A DNA stretch of 64,000 bases, taken from assembly GCA_021769865.1 (NCBI GenBank), contig JAETSB010000009.1:1-64000 (forward strand), in the 5' to 3' direction. Position 1 is the stretch's first letter. Each line of letters opens with the position of its first letter. A model generated the notes under the pieces. It made no database searches, was not told the origin of the DNA, and saw nothing but the letters and a program-made list of their open reading frames with translations. The position numbers were made by a program, and so were the translations under genes. This document shows positions 22,684 through 31,748 of the stretch, piece by piece. The stretch comes from Oscillospiraceae bacterium. GTDB lineage: Bacteria; Bacillota; Clostridia; Oscillospirales; Oscillospiraceae.

Positions 22684-24060
22684 ATGATGCAGAATAAAAA
22701 GCCAATCCGTGATTTCTTCGTCCCCGGCGTGCGGGCCCACCTGGTGGGCATCGGGGGCGTGTCCATGTGCCCCCTGGCGGAGGTCCTGCGGGACAAGGGG
22801 CTCGTCATCCAGGGCTCCGACATGTCGGAGAGCGATACCGTGAAGCACCTCCGCTCCCTGGGCATCCCCGTGGCCGTGGGCCACAACGCCGACAACCTGG
22901 GGGACTGTGACCTGGTCATCCGCACCGCCGCCGTCCACGACGGGAATCCCGAGATCGCCGGAGCCGTCGCCCGGGGCATCCCCGTCTACGAGCGGGCCCA
23001 GGCCTGGGGGGCCATCATGCGGCACTATCCCAACGCGCTGTGCGTGGCCGGGACCCACGGGAAGACCACCACCACCTCCATGTGCACCCATATCTTCATG
23101 GCGGCGGAGGCGGACCCCACCGTCATGATCGGCGGCACTCTGCCCCTGCTCCACTCCGGCTACCGGGTGGGTCAGGGGGACACCATCATTCTGGAGTCCT
23201 GCGAATACTGCAACAGCTTCCTGAGCTTCTACCCCACGGTGGCGGTGATTTTGAACGTGGAAGCGGACCATCTGGACTTCTTCCAGGACCTGGACGACAT
23301 CAAGCGTTCCTTCCGCTGCTTCGCGGAGCTGGTCCCGTCGAATGGCAAAGTCGTCGTCAACGCGGACAACGCCGGGGCCCGGGACGTGGCTCGGGGGCTG
23401 GACGCCTTCACCTTCGGCCTGGAGAAGGAGGCGGACTGCACCGCCGTGAACCTCCGGGAGGACAAGGGCCGACCTGTCTTCGACATCCAGGTCCGCGGGG
23501 AGTTTTACGCCCACGCAGAGCTGAAAGTCTACGGGCGGCACAACGTGTCCAACGCCCTGGCGGCGGCCTCCGCCGCCTATGTGCTGGGCCTCCCCGGGGA
23601 GGCGGTGGAGAAGGGCCTGGGGTCCTTCACCGGCGCCGGGCGGCGCTTTGAGTACAAGGGGACCTTCCAGGGCGCGGAGATTTATGACGACTATGCCCAC
23701 CACCCCGACGAGCTCCACGCCCTGCTGACCACCGCCAAGGGATTGGGCTACCGGCGGCTCATCGTGGCGTTCCAGCCCCACACCTATTCCCGGACCGCCA
23801 AGCTCTTCGACCGGTTTGTGGAGGAATTGAAGCTGGCGGACGTGGTGGTGCTGGCGGAGATTTACGCCGCCCGGGAGACAAACAGCCTGGGCATCTCCTC
23901 GGCGGATCTCGTCAAGGAAATCCCCGGCTCCGTCTACTGCTCCACCCTGGACAAGACGGCGGAGGCCATACGCCGCCTGGCCGGGCCGGGGGACCTGATT
24001 TTGACTGTCGGCGCGGGGGACATCTACAGAGTGGGAAACAAGCTCTTGGCAAAGGACTGA
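22684..24060 (+). CDS. murC: UDP-N-acetylmuramate--L-alanine ligase
   Basis: MurC adds L-Ala to UDP-MurNAc, the first step of stem-peptide assembly. The 458-aa cytoplasmic ligase shows an N-terminal Rossmann domain with HLVGIGGVSMCPLAE, the ATP loop in VAGTHGKTTTTSM, the ExxE/N region (LESCEYCNSF), and a C-terminal domain with DDYAHHPDELHALL. All are typical of MurC rather than MurD, E or F. The length is normal. AAAAGGAAGTTGG lies upstream of the ATGATG. The next gene starts 6 bp after its stop, so the two are probably co-transcribed. Confidence 0.94.
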   Translation: MMQNKKPIRDFFVPGVRAHLVGIGGVSMCPLAEVLRDKGLVIQGSDMSESDTVKHLRSLGIPVAVGHNADNLGDCDLVIRTAAVHDGNPEIAGAVARGIPVYERAQAWGAIMRHYPNALCVAGTHGKTTTTSMCTHIFMAAEADPTVMIGGTLPLLHSGYRVGQGDTIILESCEYCNSFLSFYPTVAVILNVEADHLDFFQDLDDIKRSFRCFAELVPSNGKVVVNADNAGARDVARGLDAFTFGLEKEADCTAVNLREDKGRPVFDIQVRGEFYAHAELKVYGRHNVSNALAAASAAYVLGLPGEAVEKGLGSFTGAGRRFEYKGTFQGAEIYDDYAHHPDELHALLTTAKGLGYRRLIVAFQPHTYSRTAKLFDRFVEELKLADVVVLAEIYAARETNSLGISSADLVKEIPGSVYCSTLDKTAEAIRRLAGPGDLILTVGAGDIYRVGNKLLAKD

Positions 24061-24066
24061 TAAAGT

Positions 24067-24606
24067 ATGGAAATTTCATCGCTTTACCACAACACCCGGC
24101 CCGAGGGGGAGCTGCTTCCCCAGGAGGAGGCCGCCTTCGCCCTGCTGGAGGAGCTGGGCATGGACTATGACCGGGTGTCCAGCGAGCCCGCCGACACCAT
24201 GGAGAAGTGCGCCGCCGTCAGCCGGGTCCTGGGCGTGCCCATCTGCAAAAATCTCTTCCTCTGCAACCGGCAGAAGACGCAGTTTTACCTCCTCTGCTTG
24301 GGGCCCGACAAGCCCTTCCACACGAAGGACCTCTCCCACCAAATCGGCTCCGCCCGGCTGTCCTTCGCGCCGGAGGAGGCCCTGTGGGAGCTGCTCCGCT
24401 GCACCCCCGGTTCCGCCACCATCCTGGGGCTGATGAACGACAGGGAGCACCGGGTCCGGCTCCTCATGGAGCGGGAGGTGTACGAGGCGGAGTACTTGAG
24501 CTGCCATCCCTGCATCTGCACCAGCAGCCTGAAGCTGAAAACGGCGGACGTGCTGGGAAAGCTGCTGCCCCGCACAGGGCATGAAGTGACCGTGGTGGAC
24601 CTGTGA
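24067..24606 (+). CDS. Prolyl-tRNA editing protein (ProX/YbaK type)
   Basis: This 179-aa protein is a free-standing editing domain that hydrolyses mischarged aminoacyl-tRNA (usually Ala-tRNA-Pro) in trans. Family signatures are visible as KNLFLCNRQKTQFYLLCLGP (with the conserved Lys), GSATILGLMND, and HPCICTSSLKLKTADVL near the C-terminus. The length fits the ProXp/PrdX group. It follows murC by 6 bp and ends at a strong terminator. The exact amino acid specificity cannot be read from the sequence. Confidence 0.85.
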   Translation: MEISSLYHNTRPEGELLPQEEAAFALLEELGMDYDRVSSEPADTMEKCAAVSRVLGVPICKNLFLCNRQKTQFYLLCLGPDKPFHTKDLSHQIGSARLSFAPEEALWELLRCTPGSATILGLMNDREHRVRLLMEREVYEAEYLSCHPCICTSSLKLKTADVLGKLLPRTGHEVTVVDL

Positions 24607-24619
24607 ATACTCGAATAAG

Positions 24620-24651
24620 AACAGCGCATGACCGCTCGGTCATGCGCTGTT
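24620..24651. terminator. Bidirectional terminator after the tRNA editing gene
   Basis: AACAGCGCATGACC-GCTC-GGTCATGCGCTGTT is a perfect 14-bp stem, followed by TTCT on the plus strand. The convergent membrane protein stops at 24640, inside the hairpin. Confidence 0.75.
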
Positions 24652-25089
24652 TTCTCCGTCAGGAATTTTGTTCCGCCCCCCGGGGGCGGTCTTCGTTCCG
24701 GCGTCTTCCGGCGGAGCTCCTATTTCAGGCTCCTCCGCTCCGCCCTTCTCCGGGGCAGCCTCCGGCGGCGCCTCGTCCTTGAAAAAGCGGGCCCAGGGGC
24801 CAATGTCCTTCAGCCTGCCCACCTGGTCCTTGAGCGCCTCCAGAGGCGCCTCCCAGGGAGGGCGCATGGGCTCCATTTCAACGGCTTTCGGCGCGGGCGT
24901 CAGCAGCAGGCCCCCCACGACCAGCGCGATGGACGCCAAAATGCACAAAAGCCCCGGCACCACGGAGTCGAAATTGGCCACTCGGATCATAAGCCAAATC
25001 ACAGACGCCAGGAGAAGCACCAGGCCGAAGAGCCCAATGTACCCGAACAGCCCGGCCAGAATGCCGAGTTTGACAAGCAGCGCCTCCAT
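24640..25089 (-). CDS. Small membrane protein of unknown function
   Basis: This 149-aa protein has two hydrophobic helices near the N-terminus (GLFGYIGLFGLVLLLASVIWLMI and VVPGLLCILASIALVVGGLLL). A Pro-, Glu- and Lys-rich cytoplasmic or external tail follows (PPEAAPEKGGAEEPEIGAPP). ATG 25089 has GGGAGGGGACGCAT upstream and starts a natural hydrophobic N-terminus; the longer ORF-track start adds 51 charged residues with no support. I do not recognise a family. It is flanked by terminators and appears monocistronic. Confidence 0.7.
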   Translation of the reverse strand: MEALLVKLGILAGLFGYIGLFGLVLLLASVIWLMIRVANFDSVVPGLLCILASIALVVGGLLLTPAPKAVEMEPMRPPWEAPLEALKDQVGRLKDIGPWARFFKDEAPPEAAPEKGGAEEPEIGAPPEDAGTKTAPGGRNKIPDGENSA

Positions 25090-25231
25090 ATGCGTCCCCT
25101 CCCGTGTCTCTCTGAAGCCGCGCGCAAAGGGAACGCCGCCGCGGACTTCCGGATTTTCTCTCCTGTGAATATGATATCGTCCTTTCCCCGGAATGTCAAG
25201 GTCTTTCCCTCCCCTGTCTGCGAAAACCAAC

Positions 25232-25267
25232 GGGCGCGTCACCTGGAAAATTCCAGGTGACGCGCCC
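25232..25267 (-). terminator. Terminator of ppdK
   Basis: GGGCGCGTCACCTGG-AAAATT-CCAGGTGACGCGCCC is a perfect 15-bp stem (extendable into the loop). On the minus strand it is followed by GTTGGTTTT. Confidence 0.65.
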
Positions 25268-25306
25268 TGACGGGTCTATGCTGTTTTGAAAGCCTCAGGA
25301 CCTTAC

Positions 25307-27934
25307 TCAGCCCTCTTTGATGGCCGCCTGGGCCGCCGCCAGCCGGGCGATGGGCACCCGGAAGGGAGAGCAGGACACATAGTCCAGCCCGGTACGGTGG
25401 CAGAACTCCACGCTGGAGGGGTCGCCGCCGTGCTCGCCGCAGATGCCCAGGTGCAGGGCGGGATTGGCGCCCCGGCCCAGCTTCGCGGCCATCTCCACCA
25501 GACGGCCCACGCCGGTCTGGTCCAGCTTGGCGAACGGGTCGTTCTCGTAGATCTTCCGGTCATAGTAAGCGTCCAGGAACTTTCCGGCGTCGTCGCGGCT
25601 GAAGCCGAAGGTCATCTGGGTCAGATCGTTGGTGCCGAAGGAGAAGAAGTCCGCCTCCTTGGCGATCTCGTCGGCGGTGATGGCCGCGCGGGGGATCTCG
25701 ATCATGGTGCCCACCAGGTACTTCATATCAGACCCGGCTTCCTTGATGATGGCGTCGGCGGTCTCTACCACCACGCTCTTGACGTATTTCAGCTCCTTGA
25801 CCTCGCCCACCAGGGGGATCATGATCTCGGGGACCATCTTCCAGTCGGGGTGCTTGGCCTGGACCTTCAGGGCGGCCTTGATGACGGCCCGGGTCTGCAT
25901 GGCGGCGATCTCGGGATAGGTGACCGCCAGGCGGCAGCCCCGGTGGCCCATCATGGGGTTGAACTCATGGAGTCCGGCGATGATGGCCTTGATGTCTTCC
26001 ACGGTCTTGCCCATTTCCTTGGCCATGGCCGCGATGTCGTCCTCCTCGGTGGGCACGAACTCGTGCAGGGGGGGGTCCAGGAAGCGGATGGTGACGGGCA
26101 GGCCCTCCATGGCCTCGTAGATGCCCTCGAAGTCGCCCTGCTGCATGGGCTCCAGCTTGGCCAGGGCCTTCTCCCGCTGCTCCACGGTGTCGGAGCAGAT
26201 CATCTCCCGGATGGCCTGGATGCGGTCGTCGTTGAAGAACATATGCTCGGTACGGCACAGGCCGATGCCCTCCGCGCCGAACTTCCGGGCCTGGGCGGCG
26301 TCATGGGGGGTGTCGGCGTTGGTGCGGACCTGGAGGCGGCGGTACTTGTCCGCCCAGCCCATGACCCGGGCGAACTCACCGCCGATGGTGGCGTCCACGG
26401 TGGGAATGGCCCCGTCGTAGATCTTGCCGGTGGAGCCGTCCAGGCTCAGCCAGTCGCCCTCGTGATAGGTCTTCCCGGCCAGCTCGAACTTCTTGTTCTC
26501 CTCGTCCATCTTGATCTCGCCGCAGCCGGACACGCAGCAGCGGCCCATGCCCCGGGCCACCACGGCGGCGTGGGAGGTCATGCCGCCCCGGACCGTCAGG
26601 ATGCCCTGGGCGGCCTTCATGCCCTCGATGTCCTCGGGAGAGGTCTCCAGGCGGACCAGGACCACCTTCTCGCCCCGGGCGGCCCACTCCTTGGCGTCCT
26701 CGGCGGAGAAGACGATCTTGCCGCTGGCGGCTCCCGGGGAAGCGCCCAGGGCGTGGCCCGCCACGGGGGCGGCCTTCAGCGCCTCGGCGTCAAACTGCGG
26801 GTGCAGCAGGGTGTCCAGAGACCGGGGCTCGATCATGGCCACGGCCTGCTTCTCGTCGATCATGCCCTCGTCCACCAGATCACAGGCGATCTTCAGCGCG
26901 GCGGCGGGGGTGCGCTTGCCGTTGCGGGTCTGGAGCATGTACAGCTTGCCGGCCTCCACGGTGAACTCCATGTCCTGCATATCCCGGTAGTGGTCCTCCA
27001 GGATCTTGCAGACCTTCTCGAACTGGGCAAAGGCCTCCGGGAACTTGTCGGCCATCTCCTGGATGGGCATGGGGGTGCGGACGCCGGCCACGACGTCCTC
27101 GCCCTGGGCGTTGTTCAGGAACTCGCCGAAGAGCTTCTTCTCGCCGGTGGCGGGGTTCCGGGTGAAGGCCACGCCGGTGCCGCAGTCGTCGCCCATGTTG
27201 CCGAAGGCCATGGACTGGACGTTGACGGCGGTGCCCCAGGAGTAGGGGATGTCGTTATCCCGGCGGTAAACGTTTGCGCGGGGGTTATCCCAGGAGCGGA
27301 AGACGGCCTTGATGGCGCCCATCAGCTGCTCCTTGGGGTCGGAGGGGAAGTCCACGCCCAGCTTGGCCTTGTACTCGGCCTTGAACTGGCCGGCCAGCTC
27401 CTTCAGATCGTCGGCGGTCAGGTCCACGTCCTGGGTGACGCCCTTCTTCTCCTTCATTTCGTCAATGAGCTGCTCGAAGTACTTCTTGCCCACCTCCATC
27501 ACGACGTCGGAGTACATCTGGATGAAGCGGCGGTAGCAGTCCCAGGCCCAGCGGGGGTTGTTGGACTTGCGGATCAGCACCTGCACCACGTCCTCATTGA
27601 GGCCCAGATTCAGGATGGTGTCCATCATGCCGGGCATGGAGGCCCGGGCGCCGGAGCGGACGGAGACCAGCAGGGGGTTCTCCAGGTCGCCGAACTTCTT
27701 GCCGGTGATCTCCTCCATTTTGGTGATATACTCCATGATCTCAGCCATAATGGAGTCGTTGATCTTCTGGCCGTCCTCGTAATACTGGGTGCAGGCCTCC
27801 GTGGTGATGGTGAAGCCCTGGGGGACAGGCAGGCCGATGTTGGTCATCTCGGCCAGGTTCGCGCCCTTGCCGCCCAGCAGCTCCCGCATGTTGGCGTTGC
27901 CCTCGGTGAACAGGTAGCAGTACTTTTTGCTCAT
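25307..27934 (-). CDS. ppdK: Pyruvate, phosphate dikinase
   Basis: PPDK interconverts PEP, AMP and PPi with pyruvate, ATP and Pi. In anaerobic Firmicutes it commonly serves glycolysis or gluconeogenesis with pyrophosphate. The 875-aa protein has the N-terminal ATP-grasp region (LLGGKGANLAEM), the swivelling His domain with the phosphorylated His in GGMTSHAAVVARGMGR, and the C-terminal TIM-barrel PEP site (FGTNDLTQMTFGFSRDD, LHLGICGEHGG). I place the start at 27934, the second ATG, which is 7 nt after GGAGG; the first ATG abuts the ribosome site. It is transcribed alone. Confidence 0.95.
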   Translation of the reverse strand: MSKKYCYLFTEGNANMRELLGGKGANLAEMTNIGLPVPQGFTITTEACTQYYEDGQKINDSIMAEIMEYITKMEEITGKKFGDLENPLLVSVRSGARASMPGMMDTILNLGLNEDVVQVLIRKSNNPRWAWDCYRRFIQMYSDVVMEVGKKYFEQLIDEMKEKKGVTQDVDLTADDLKELAGQFKAEYKAKLGVDFPSDPKEQLMGAIKAVFRSWDNPRANVYRRDNDIPYSWGTAVNVQSMAFGNMGDDCGTGVAFTRNPATGEKKLFGEFLNNAQGEDVVAGVRTPMPIQEMADKFPEAFAQFEKVCKILEDHYRDMQDMEFTVEAGKLYMLQTRNGKRTPAAALKIACDLVDEGMIDEKQAVAMIEPRSLDTLLHPQFDAEALKAAPVAGHALGASPGAASGKIVFSAEDAKEWAARGEKVVLVRLETSPEDIEGMKAAQGILTVRGGMTSHAAVVARGMGRCCVSGCGEIKMDEENKKFELAGKTYHEGDWLSLDGSTGKIYDGAIPTVDATIGGEFARVMGWADKYRRLQVRTNADTPHDAAQARKFGAEGIGLCRTEHMFFNDDRIQAIREMICSDTVEQREKALAKLEPMQQGDFEGIYEAMEGLPVTIRFLDPPLHEFVPTEEDDIAAMAKEMGKTVEDIKAIIAGLHEFNPMMGHRGCRLAVTYPEIAAMQTRAVIKAALKVQAKHPDWKMVPEIMIPLVGEVKELKYVKSVVVETADAIIKEAGSDMKYLVGTMIEIPRAAITADEIAKEADFFSFGTNDLTQMTFGFSRDDAGKFLDAYYDRKIYENDPFAKLDQTGVGRLVEMAAKLGRGANPALHLGICGEHGGDPSSVEFCHRTGLDYVSCSPFRVPIARLAAAQAAIKEG

Positions 27935-28017
27935 TTTCATTCCTCCGTTATTTTTTGCGTCCGCTGGCCAGCGGTCTCCGCCGGCCGCTTGGCAAACGTT
28001 TGCCCAAATGCCTTACC

Positions 28018-28046
28018 ATTATAATCGTTCATTTTCTGGAAAGCAA
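28018..28046 (-). promoter_or_regulatory. Promoter of ppdK
   Basis: Minus-strand TTGCTT (28046-28041), a 17-bp spacer and TATAAT (28023-28018), about 80 bp upstream of the start. GGCAAACGTTTGCC, a perfect palindrome, lies between promoter and gene near 27991-28004 and could be an operator. Confidence 0.65.
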
Positions 28047-28161
28047 TACATAAATAGCATAAGAAATTGCCAGTCATTTAAAACAATCTGCCCAAAATCA
28101 ATAAGCACAGCGGGTCCTGTCGGTTTTTCGGACGGCCGGCGCCGCCCAAAAAGGGGAAAAC

Positions 28162-28192
28162 CCGCAGCCCCCGAACGAGCCGGGGGCCGCGG
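28162..28192 (-). terminator. Terminator of the symporter gene
   Basis: On the minus strand CCGCGGCCCCCGGCTCGTTCGGGGGCTGCGG forms a GC-rich stem with one mismatch, followed by GTTTTCCCCTTTTT. Confidence 0.7.
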
Positions 28193-28225
28193 ATTTCAAA
28201 TCTTCTTTTTTTAGTCAGGCCGGAA

Positions 28226-29425
28226 TCAGAGGTCCACGGCCTTGATGGCCTGCTCCTTGATGCCGTGCTTTTCGGCGTAGCCGGTGAGGATCAGGGTCAG
28301 CGCGCCGTCGCCGGTGACATTGCAGGCGGTGCCGAAGCTGTCCTGGAGGGCGAAGATGGCCAGCATCAGGGCGGTGCCGTCGCCGTCGAAGCCCAGGACG
28401 CCGGTGATCAGGCCCAGGGAGGCCATGACCGTGCCGCCGGGGACGCCGGGGGCGCCGATGGCAAAGATGCCCAGCAGCAGGATGAACAGGATCATGGAGC
28501 CCACGTTGGGCAGCTGGCCGTAGAGCACCTTGGAGACAATCATGACGAAGAAGGTCTCGGTGAGGGCGGAGCCGCAGAGGTGGATGTTGGCGAACAGGGG
28601 GATGCCGAACTCCACCATGTCGGAGCGGAGGCTCTTGCTCTTCCGGGCGCAGTCCAGAGCCACGGCCAGCGTGGCGGCGGAGGACATGGTACCCACGGCG
28701 GTGAGGTAGGCGGGGCCGTAGTACTTCACCACCTCAATGGCGCTGCGGCCGGAGTACATACCGGCGAAGCCGTACAGCACCGCCATCCAGATGTAGTGGC
28801 CCGCCATGACGATGACGATGGCAAGCAAAAAGGCGGGGAACTGCTTGGTGATGGTACCGTCGTAGCTGAGGCCGCAGAAGGTCAGGGCGATGAAGAAGGG
28901 CAGGATGGGGATAACCACCTTCTTGACCACGCTCAGGACGATGTTCTGGAACTCCTGGAGCACGGCGGTGATGGTCCTGGCCTTGGTCCACACGGCGGCC
29001 AGGCCGATGAGGACGGAGAAGACCAGGGCGCTCATGACGGGCATGATCTGGGGAATGTTCAGCTCAAAGGCCACGCCGGGCAGCTCCTTCAGGCCCTCCA
29101 TGCTGGAGGCGATGGGCAGGAAGGGCACCAGGATGTAGCCCGCGATCATGGACATCAGGGTGGCCAGAACCGTGCTGACGTAGGCCACGATGATGGCCAC
29201 CACCAGCATCCGGGTGGCGTTGGAGCCCATCTTCGTGATGGAGGGGGCGATGAAACCAATGACGATCAGGGGCACGCAGAACATGATGAGCTGGTTCAGG
29301 ACATACTTGAGGGTGACCACAATGGTCATGACGCTCTCGGGCAGGAACAGTCCGCAGACGATGCCGACGGCGATGCCGATCAGCAGCTTCAGGGGAAGGC
29401 TCATGCCCTTTTTCTCAGCAGCCAT
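28226..29425 (-). CDS. Dicarboxylate/amino acid:cation symporter (DAACS family)
   Basis: This 399-aa membrane protein belongs to the sodium- or proton-coupled DAACS family (GltP, DctA, SstT). About eight to ten hydrophobic segments are visible. The substrate-site hairpin region shows GTMSSAATLAVALDCARK, corresponding to the serine-rich family motif, and the later segment APGVPGGTVMASL is also typical. It lies downstream of a CyuA-type cysteine desulfidase on the same strand, with a 114-bp gap. A sulfur amino acid, serine or threonine substrate is therefore plausible, but glutamate or dicarboxylates cannot be excluded. A perfect 12-bp palindrome TGCGCATGCGCA (29513-29524) lies in the gap. Confidence 0.85.
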   Translation of the reverse strand: MAAEKKGMSLPLKLLIGIAVGIVCGLFLPESVMTIVVTLKYVLNQLIMFCVPLIVIGFIAPSITKMGSNATRMLVVAIIVAYVSTVLATLMSMIAGYILVPFLPIASSMEGLKELPGVAFELNIPQIMPVMSALVFSVLIGLAAVWTKARTITAVLQEFQNIVLSVVKKVVIPILPFFIALTFCGLSYDGTITKQFPAFLLAIVIVMAGHYIWMAVLYGFAGMYSGRSAIEVVKYYGPAYLTAVGTMSSAATLAVALDCARKSKSLRSDMVEFGIPLFANIHLCGSALTETFFVMIVSKVLYGQLPNVGSMILFILLLGIFAIGAPGVPGGTVMASLGLITGVLGFDGDGTALMLAIFALQDSFGTACNVTGDGALTLILTGYAEKHGIKEQAIKAVDL

Positions 29426-29539
29426 AAAACGATTCCTCTCTTTCTGTGTTCACACACACATGAATTCCGCTCCGCGGTCAGGGTCTTATTCCAGCATACG
29501 CGCGGCGGAGCCTGCGCATGCGCATACCGGGTGGAAGCG

Positions 29540-30835
29540 TTACGCCTTGGGGGGCTGGCCGGTCATGATGCGGATGATCTCCCGGTCCGTCTCCCGCATG
29601 CCCAGGCGGCCCAAGCGGCCGATGTTGGCAATGGTGTTCTCCACGCCCTTGGAGACGATGCCCTCGCCTCCATAGAACTGCTGGCTGCTGCGGTACATGT
29701 TCCAGCCCAGCAGTCCCGCGTCCACGGCGGCGGCGATCTTGGCGGCGCAGGAGGGCTTGGCCCCGTCGCAGATCATGCCGGAAATGGTAGCCAGGGCGTT
29801 GACCAGGGTGTGGGCCACCTCCTCGAAGCCCCCGCCGTTGAGCCAGGCGATGGCGGCGCCGGCGCCGCACCCGGCGCTGACGGCCCCGCAGTAGGCGCTG
29901 AGCCGCCCGATACCCGTCTTCATATGGATGGTCAGCAGGTCGCTGAGGGTGACGGCCCGGAGGGTTTTCTCCTCATCCGCCCCCAGGTGCCTGGCGTACT
30001 CGATGACGGGGACCGAGGCGGTGATGCCCTGGTTGCCGCTGCCGGAGACGATGATCACCGGCATCTCGCAGCCGCTCATCCGGGCATCAGACCCGGCGGC
30101 GGCCATGGCCCGGGCGCGGATCTTGATGTCGTCGCCGTAGTGCTCCCGGAGGACCTTGCCGATGTTGGCCCCCCAGGGGCGGGCCATACCCTCCTGGGCA
30201 ATGGCGTAGTTGTAGTCGATCTGCCGCTGGACAATCTCCCGCACATCCTCCACGTCCATCGTGTTTACAAAGTCCACGATGGCCTCCACGGACATGCAGC
30301 TGCGGTCCGTCAGGCCGCTGGCATTGGTCTCCGAGACCACATTTCCGGCCTCCAGCAGCTTCTCGCCGTTCTTTTCGATCAGGACAATGTTGGTGTGATA
30401 GTCCGCGATGCGCAGGCGGACGGCGTCCTCCCCGGCGGTGAGGGTAACAATGATGTCGAACACCACGTCTCCCGGAGCGGGGGCCACCCGGACCTCGTGG
30501 CTGGCCAGGTAGGCTTTGATCTCCTCCTTCTGGGCGTCCGTCACCTGGGAGATGACCTCCAGGATCTTCCCCGCGTCTCCCGCCACCGCGCCGGCGGCGG
30601 CAGACGCTTCGATGCCCTTCAGCCCGCCGGTGTTGGGCACCACGACGCTCTTGACGTTTTTGATGATGTTGCCGCTGGCCTCCACCAGGATCTTGTCCGG
30701 CAGGCGGCCCAGAATTTCCCGGGCCTTGGCCGCGCCGTAGGCGATGGCGATGGGCTCGGTACAGCCCATGGCGGGCACCAGCTCCTCCCGCAGGATCTGC
30801 ACGAAATGGTGATAGCGCTGATCGGTTTTGTTCAC
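29540..30835 (-). CDS. L-cysteine desulfidase / serine dehydratase-alpha-like protein (UPF0597, CyuA type)
   Basis: This 431-aa protein resembles CyuA (YhaM), an iron-sulfur enzyme that degrades L-cysteine to pyruvate, ammonia and sulfide. The family pattern is visible as GCTEPIAIAYGAAKA at the N-terminus. The likely cluster Cys residues occur in SGCEMPVIIVSGSGNQG, YCGAVSAGCGAGAA and MICDGAKPSCAAKI. TTTCGTTCC... contains GGAGGAGAAACGTG just upstream of the ATG. A strong promoter lies about 100 bp upstream. Pairing with an amino acid symporter suggests a cysteine or serine uptake-and-degradation unit. The exact substrate is inferred. Confidence 0.82.
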   Translation of the reverse strand: MNKTDQRYHHFVQILREELVPAMGCTEPIAIAYGAAKAREILGRLPDKILVEASGNIIKNVKSVVVPNTGGLKGIEASAAAGAVAGDAGKILEVISQVTDAQKEEIKAYLASHEVRVAPAPGDVVFDIIVTLTAGEDAVRLRIADYHTNIVLIEKNGEKLLEAGNVVSETNASGLTDRSCMSVEAIVDFVNTMDVEDVREIVQRQIDYNYAIAQEGMARPWGANIGKVLREHYGDDIKIRARAMAAAGSDARMSGCEMPVIIVSGSGNQGITASVPVIEYARHLGADEEKTLRAVTLSDLLTIHMKTGIGRLSAYCGAVSAGCGAGAAIAWLNGGGFEEVAHTLVNALATISGMICDGAKPSCAAKIAAAVDAGLLGWNMYRSSQQFYGGEGIVSKGVENTIANIGRLGRLGMRETDREIIRIMTGQPPKA

Positions 30836-30930
30836 GTTTCTCCTCCTTTCGTTCCCTCTTCTTTATTTTGAGGCTCCCCCCGGCAAAGCCGTTGGAAGCC
30901 CCCGCCGTTTCCTCCGAAACGGCTACCTTG

Positions 30931-30959
30931 ACCATATCACTCTTGGCAGGATTTGTCAA
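30931..30959 (-). promoter_or_regulatory. Promoter of the desulfidase-symporter unit
   Basis: Minus-strand TTGACA (30959-30954), a 17-bp spacer and TATGGT (30936-30931). Confidence 0.65.
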
Positions 30960-31023
30960 GAAATATCACCCTTGCAAAGCCCTTTTGGGAGAAGTATCAT
31001 AGGTATAAAAGTGCCGCGCGCAT

Positions 31024-31035
31024 GATGCAAAAATG
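31024..31035 (+). promoter_or_regulatory. GATGCAAAAATG motif upstream of the response regulator
   Basis: The 12-mer GATGCAAAAATG occurs here, 53 bp before the response regulator, and again at 33913-33924 upstream of the vanY-like gene. The sharing suggests a binding site of the neighbouring OmpR-type regulator. Confidence 0.4.
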
Positions 31036-31087
31036 ACGGGAGCGCGTGGCAGACTGATTGGGTATCCTGTGGAGGGAGGCAATCGGA

Positions 31088-31744
31088 ATGAACAAGATCT
31101 TAATTGCCGAGGACGAGGCCCCCATCGCCAACCTCATCCGCACCGCTCTGGAAGGGGCGGGCTACCGCTGCGTCTGGGCCCCCGACGGGGCGGACGCGGC
31201 GGACAAGCTGGAATGTCAACCCTTCGATTTGGCCCTGCTGGACATCATGCTCCCCAAGGCCGACGGCTATGAGGTGCTGGAGTACTGCAAGAGCCTGGAG
31301 GTGCCGGTGATCTTCCTCACCGCCAAGGGGGAACTGGAGGACCGGGTGAAGGGCCTCCGCCTGGGGGCCGAGGACTACATTGTCAAGCCCTTCGAGCTGA
31401 TGGAGCTGCTGGCCCGGGTGGAGACCGTCCTGCGCCGCTGCGGAAAGACCGGGCGGGTCCTCACCCTGCCGCCGGACATTGAGATCGACACCGCCAGCCA
31501 TGTGGTCCGGAAAGGCGGTTCCCCCGTGGCCCTGACCGCCAAGGAGTACGACCTGCTGCTGCTCTTTACGCAGAACAAAAACATCGCCCTCTACCGTGAC
31601 CGCATTTACGAAAAGGTCTGGGGGGAGGAATTTCTGGGGGACAGCCGGACCGTGGACCTCCACATTCAGCGGATGCGGAAGAAACTGGGGCTGGAGAACC
31701 GGCTGGTGGCGGTCTATAAGGTGGGCTACCGCTTAGAGGTATAG
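31088..31744 (+). CDS. OmpR-family response regulator
   Basis: This 218-aa regulator has a receiver domain (residues 1-115) with the acidic pair in LIAEDEAP, the phospho-acceptor Asp in LALLDIMLPKADG, and the conserved Lys in EDYIVKPFE. A winged-helix DNA-binding domain follows (LTAKEYDLLLLFTQNKN, RTVDLHIQRMRKKLG). GGAGG lies 8 nt before ATG 31088. It is followed 4 bp later by a histidine kinase gene, so the two form a cognate pair. The shared 12-mer upstream of it and of the vanY-like gene suggests autoregulation and control of that gene. Confidence 0.9.
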   Translation: MNKILIAEDEAPIANLIRTALEGAGYRCVWAPDGADAADKLECQPFDLALLDIMLPKADGYEVLEYCKSLEVPVIFLTAKGELEDRVKGLRLGAEDYIVKPFELMELLARVETVLRRCGKTGRVLTLPPDIEIDTASHVVRKGGSPVALTAKEYDLLLLFTQNKNIALYRDRIYEKVWGEEFLGDSRTVDLHIQRMRKKLGLENRLVAVYKVGYRLEV

Positions 31745-31748
31745 AAGC

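Noticed and set aside
25286-28024. 912-aa plus-strand ORF opposite ppdK
   Set aside because: It is antisense to the clearly coding ppdK and has a low-complexity His/Gly/Val/Leu composition typical of reverse-complement frames.
28265-30871. 868-aa plus-strand ORF opposite the symporter and desulfidase genes
   Set aside because: It spans two real genes and their gap in antisense; composition is that of a shadow frame.
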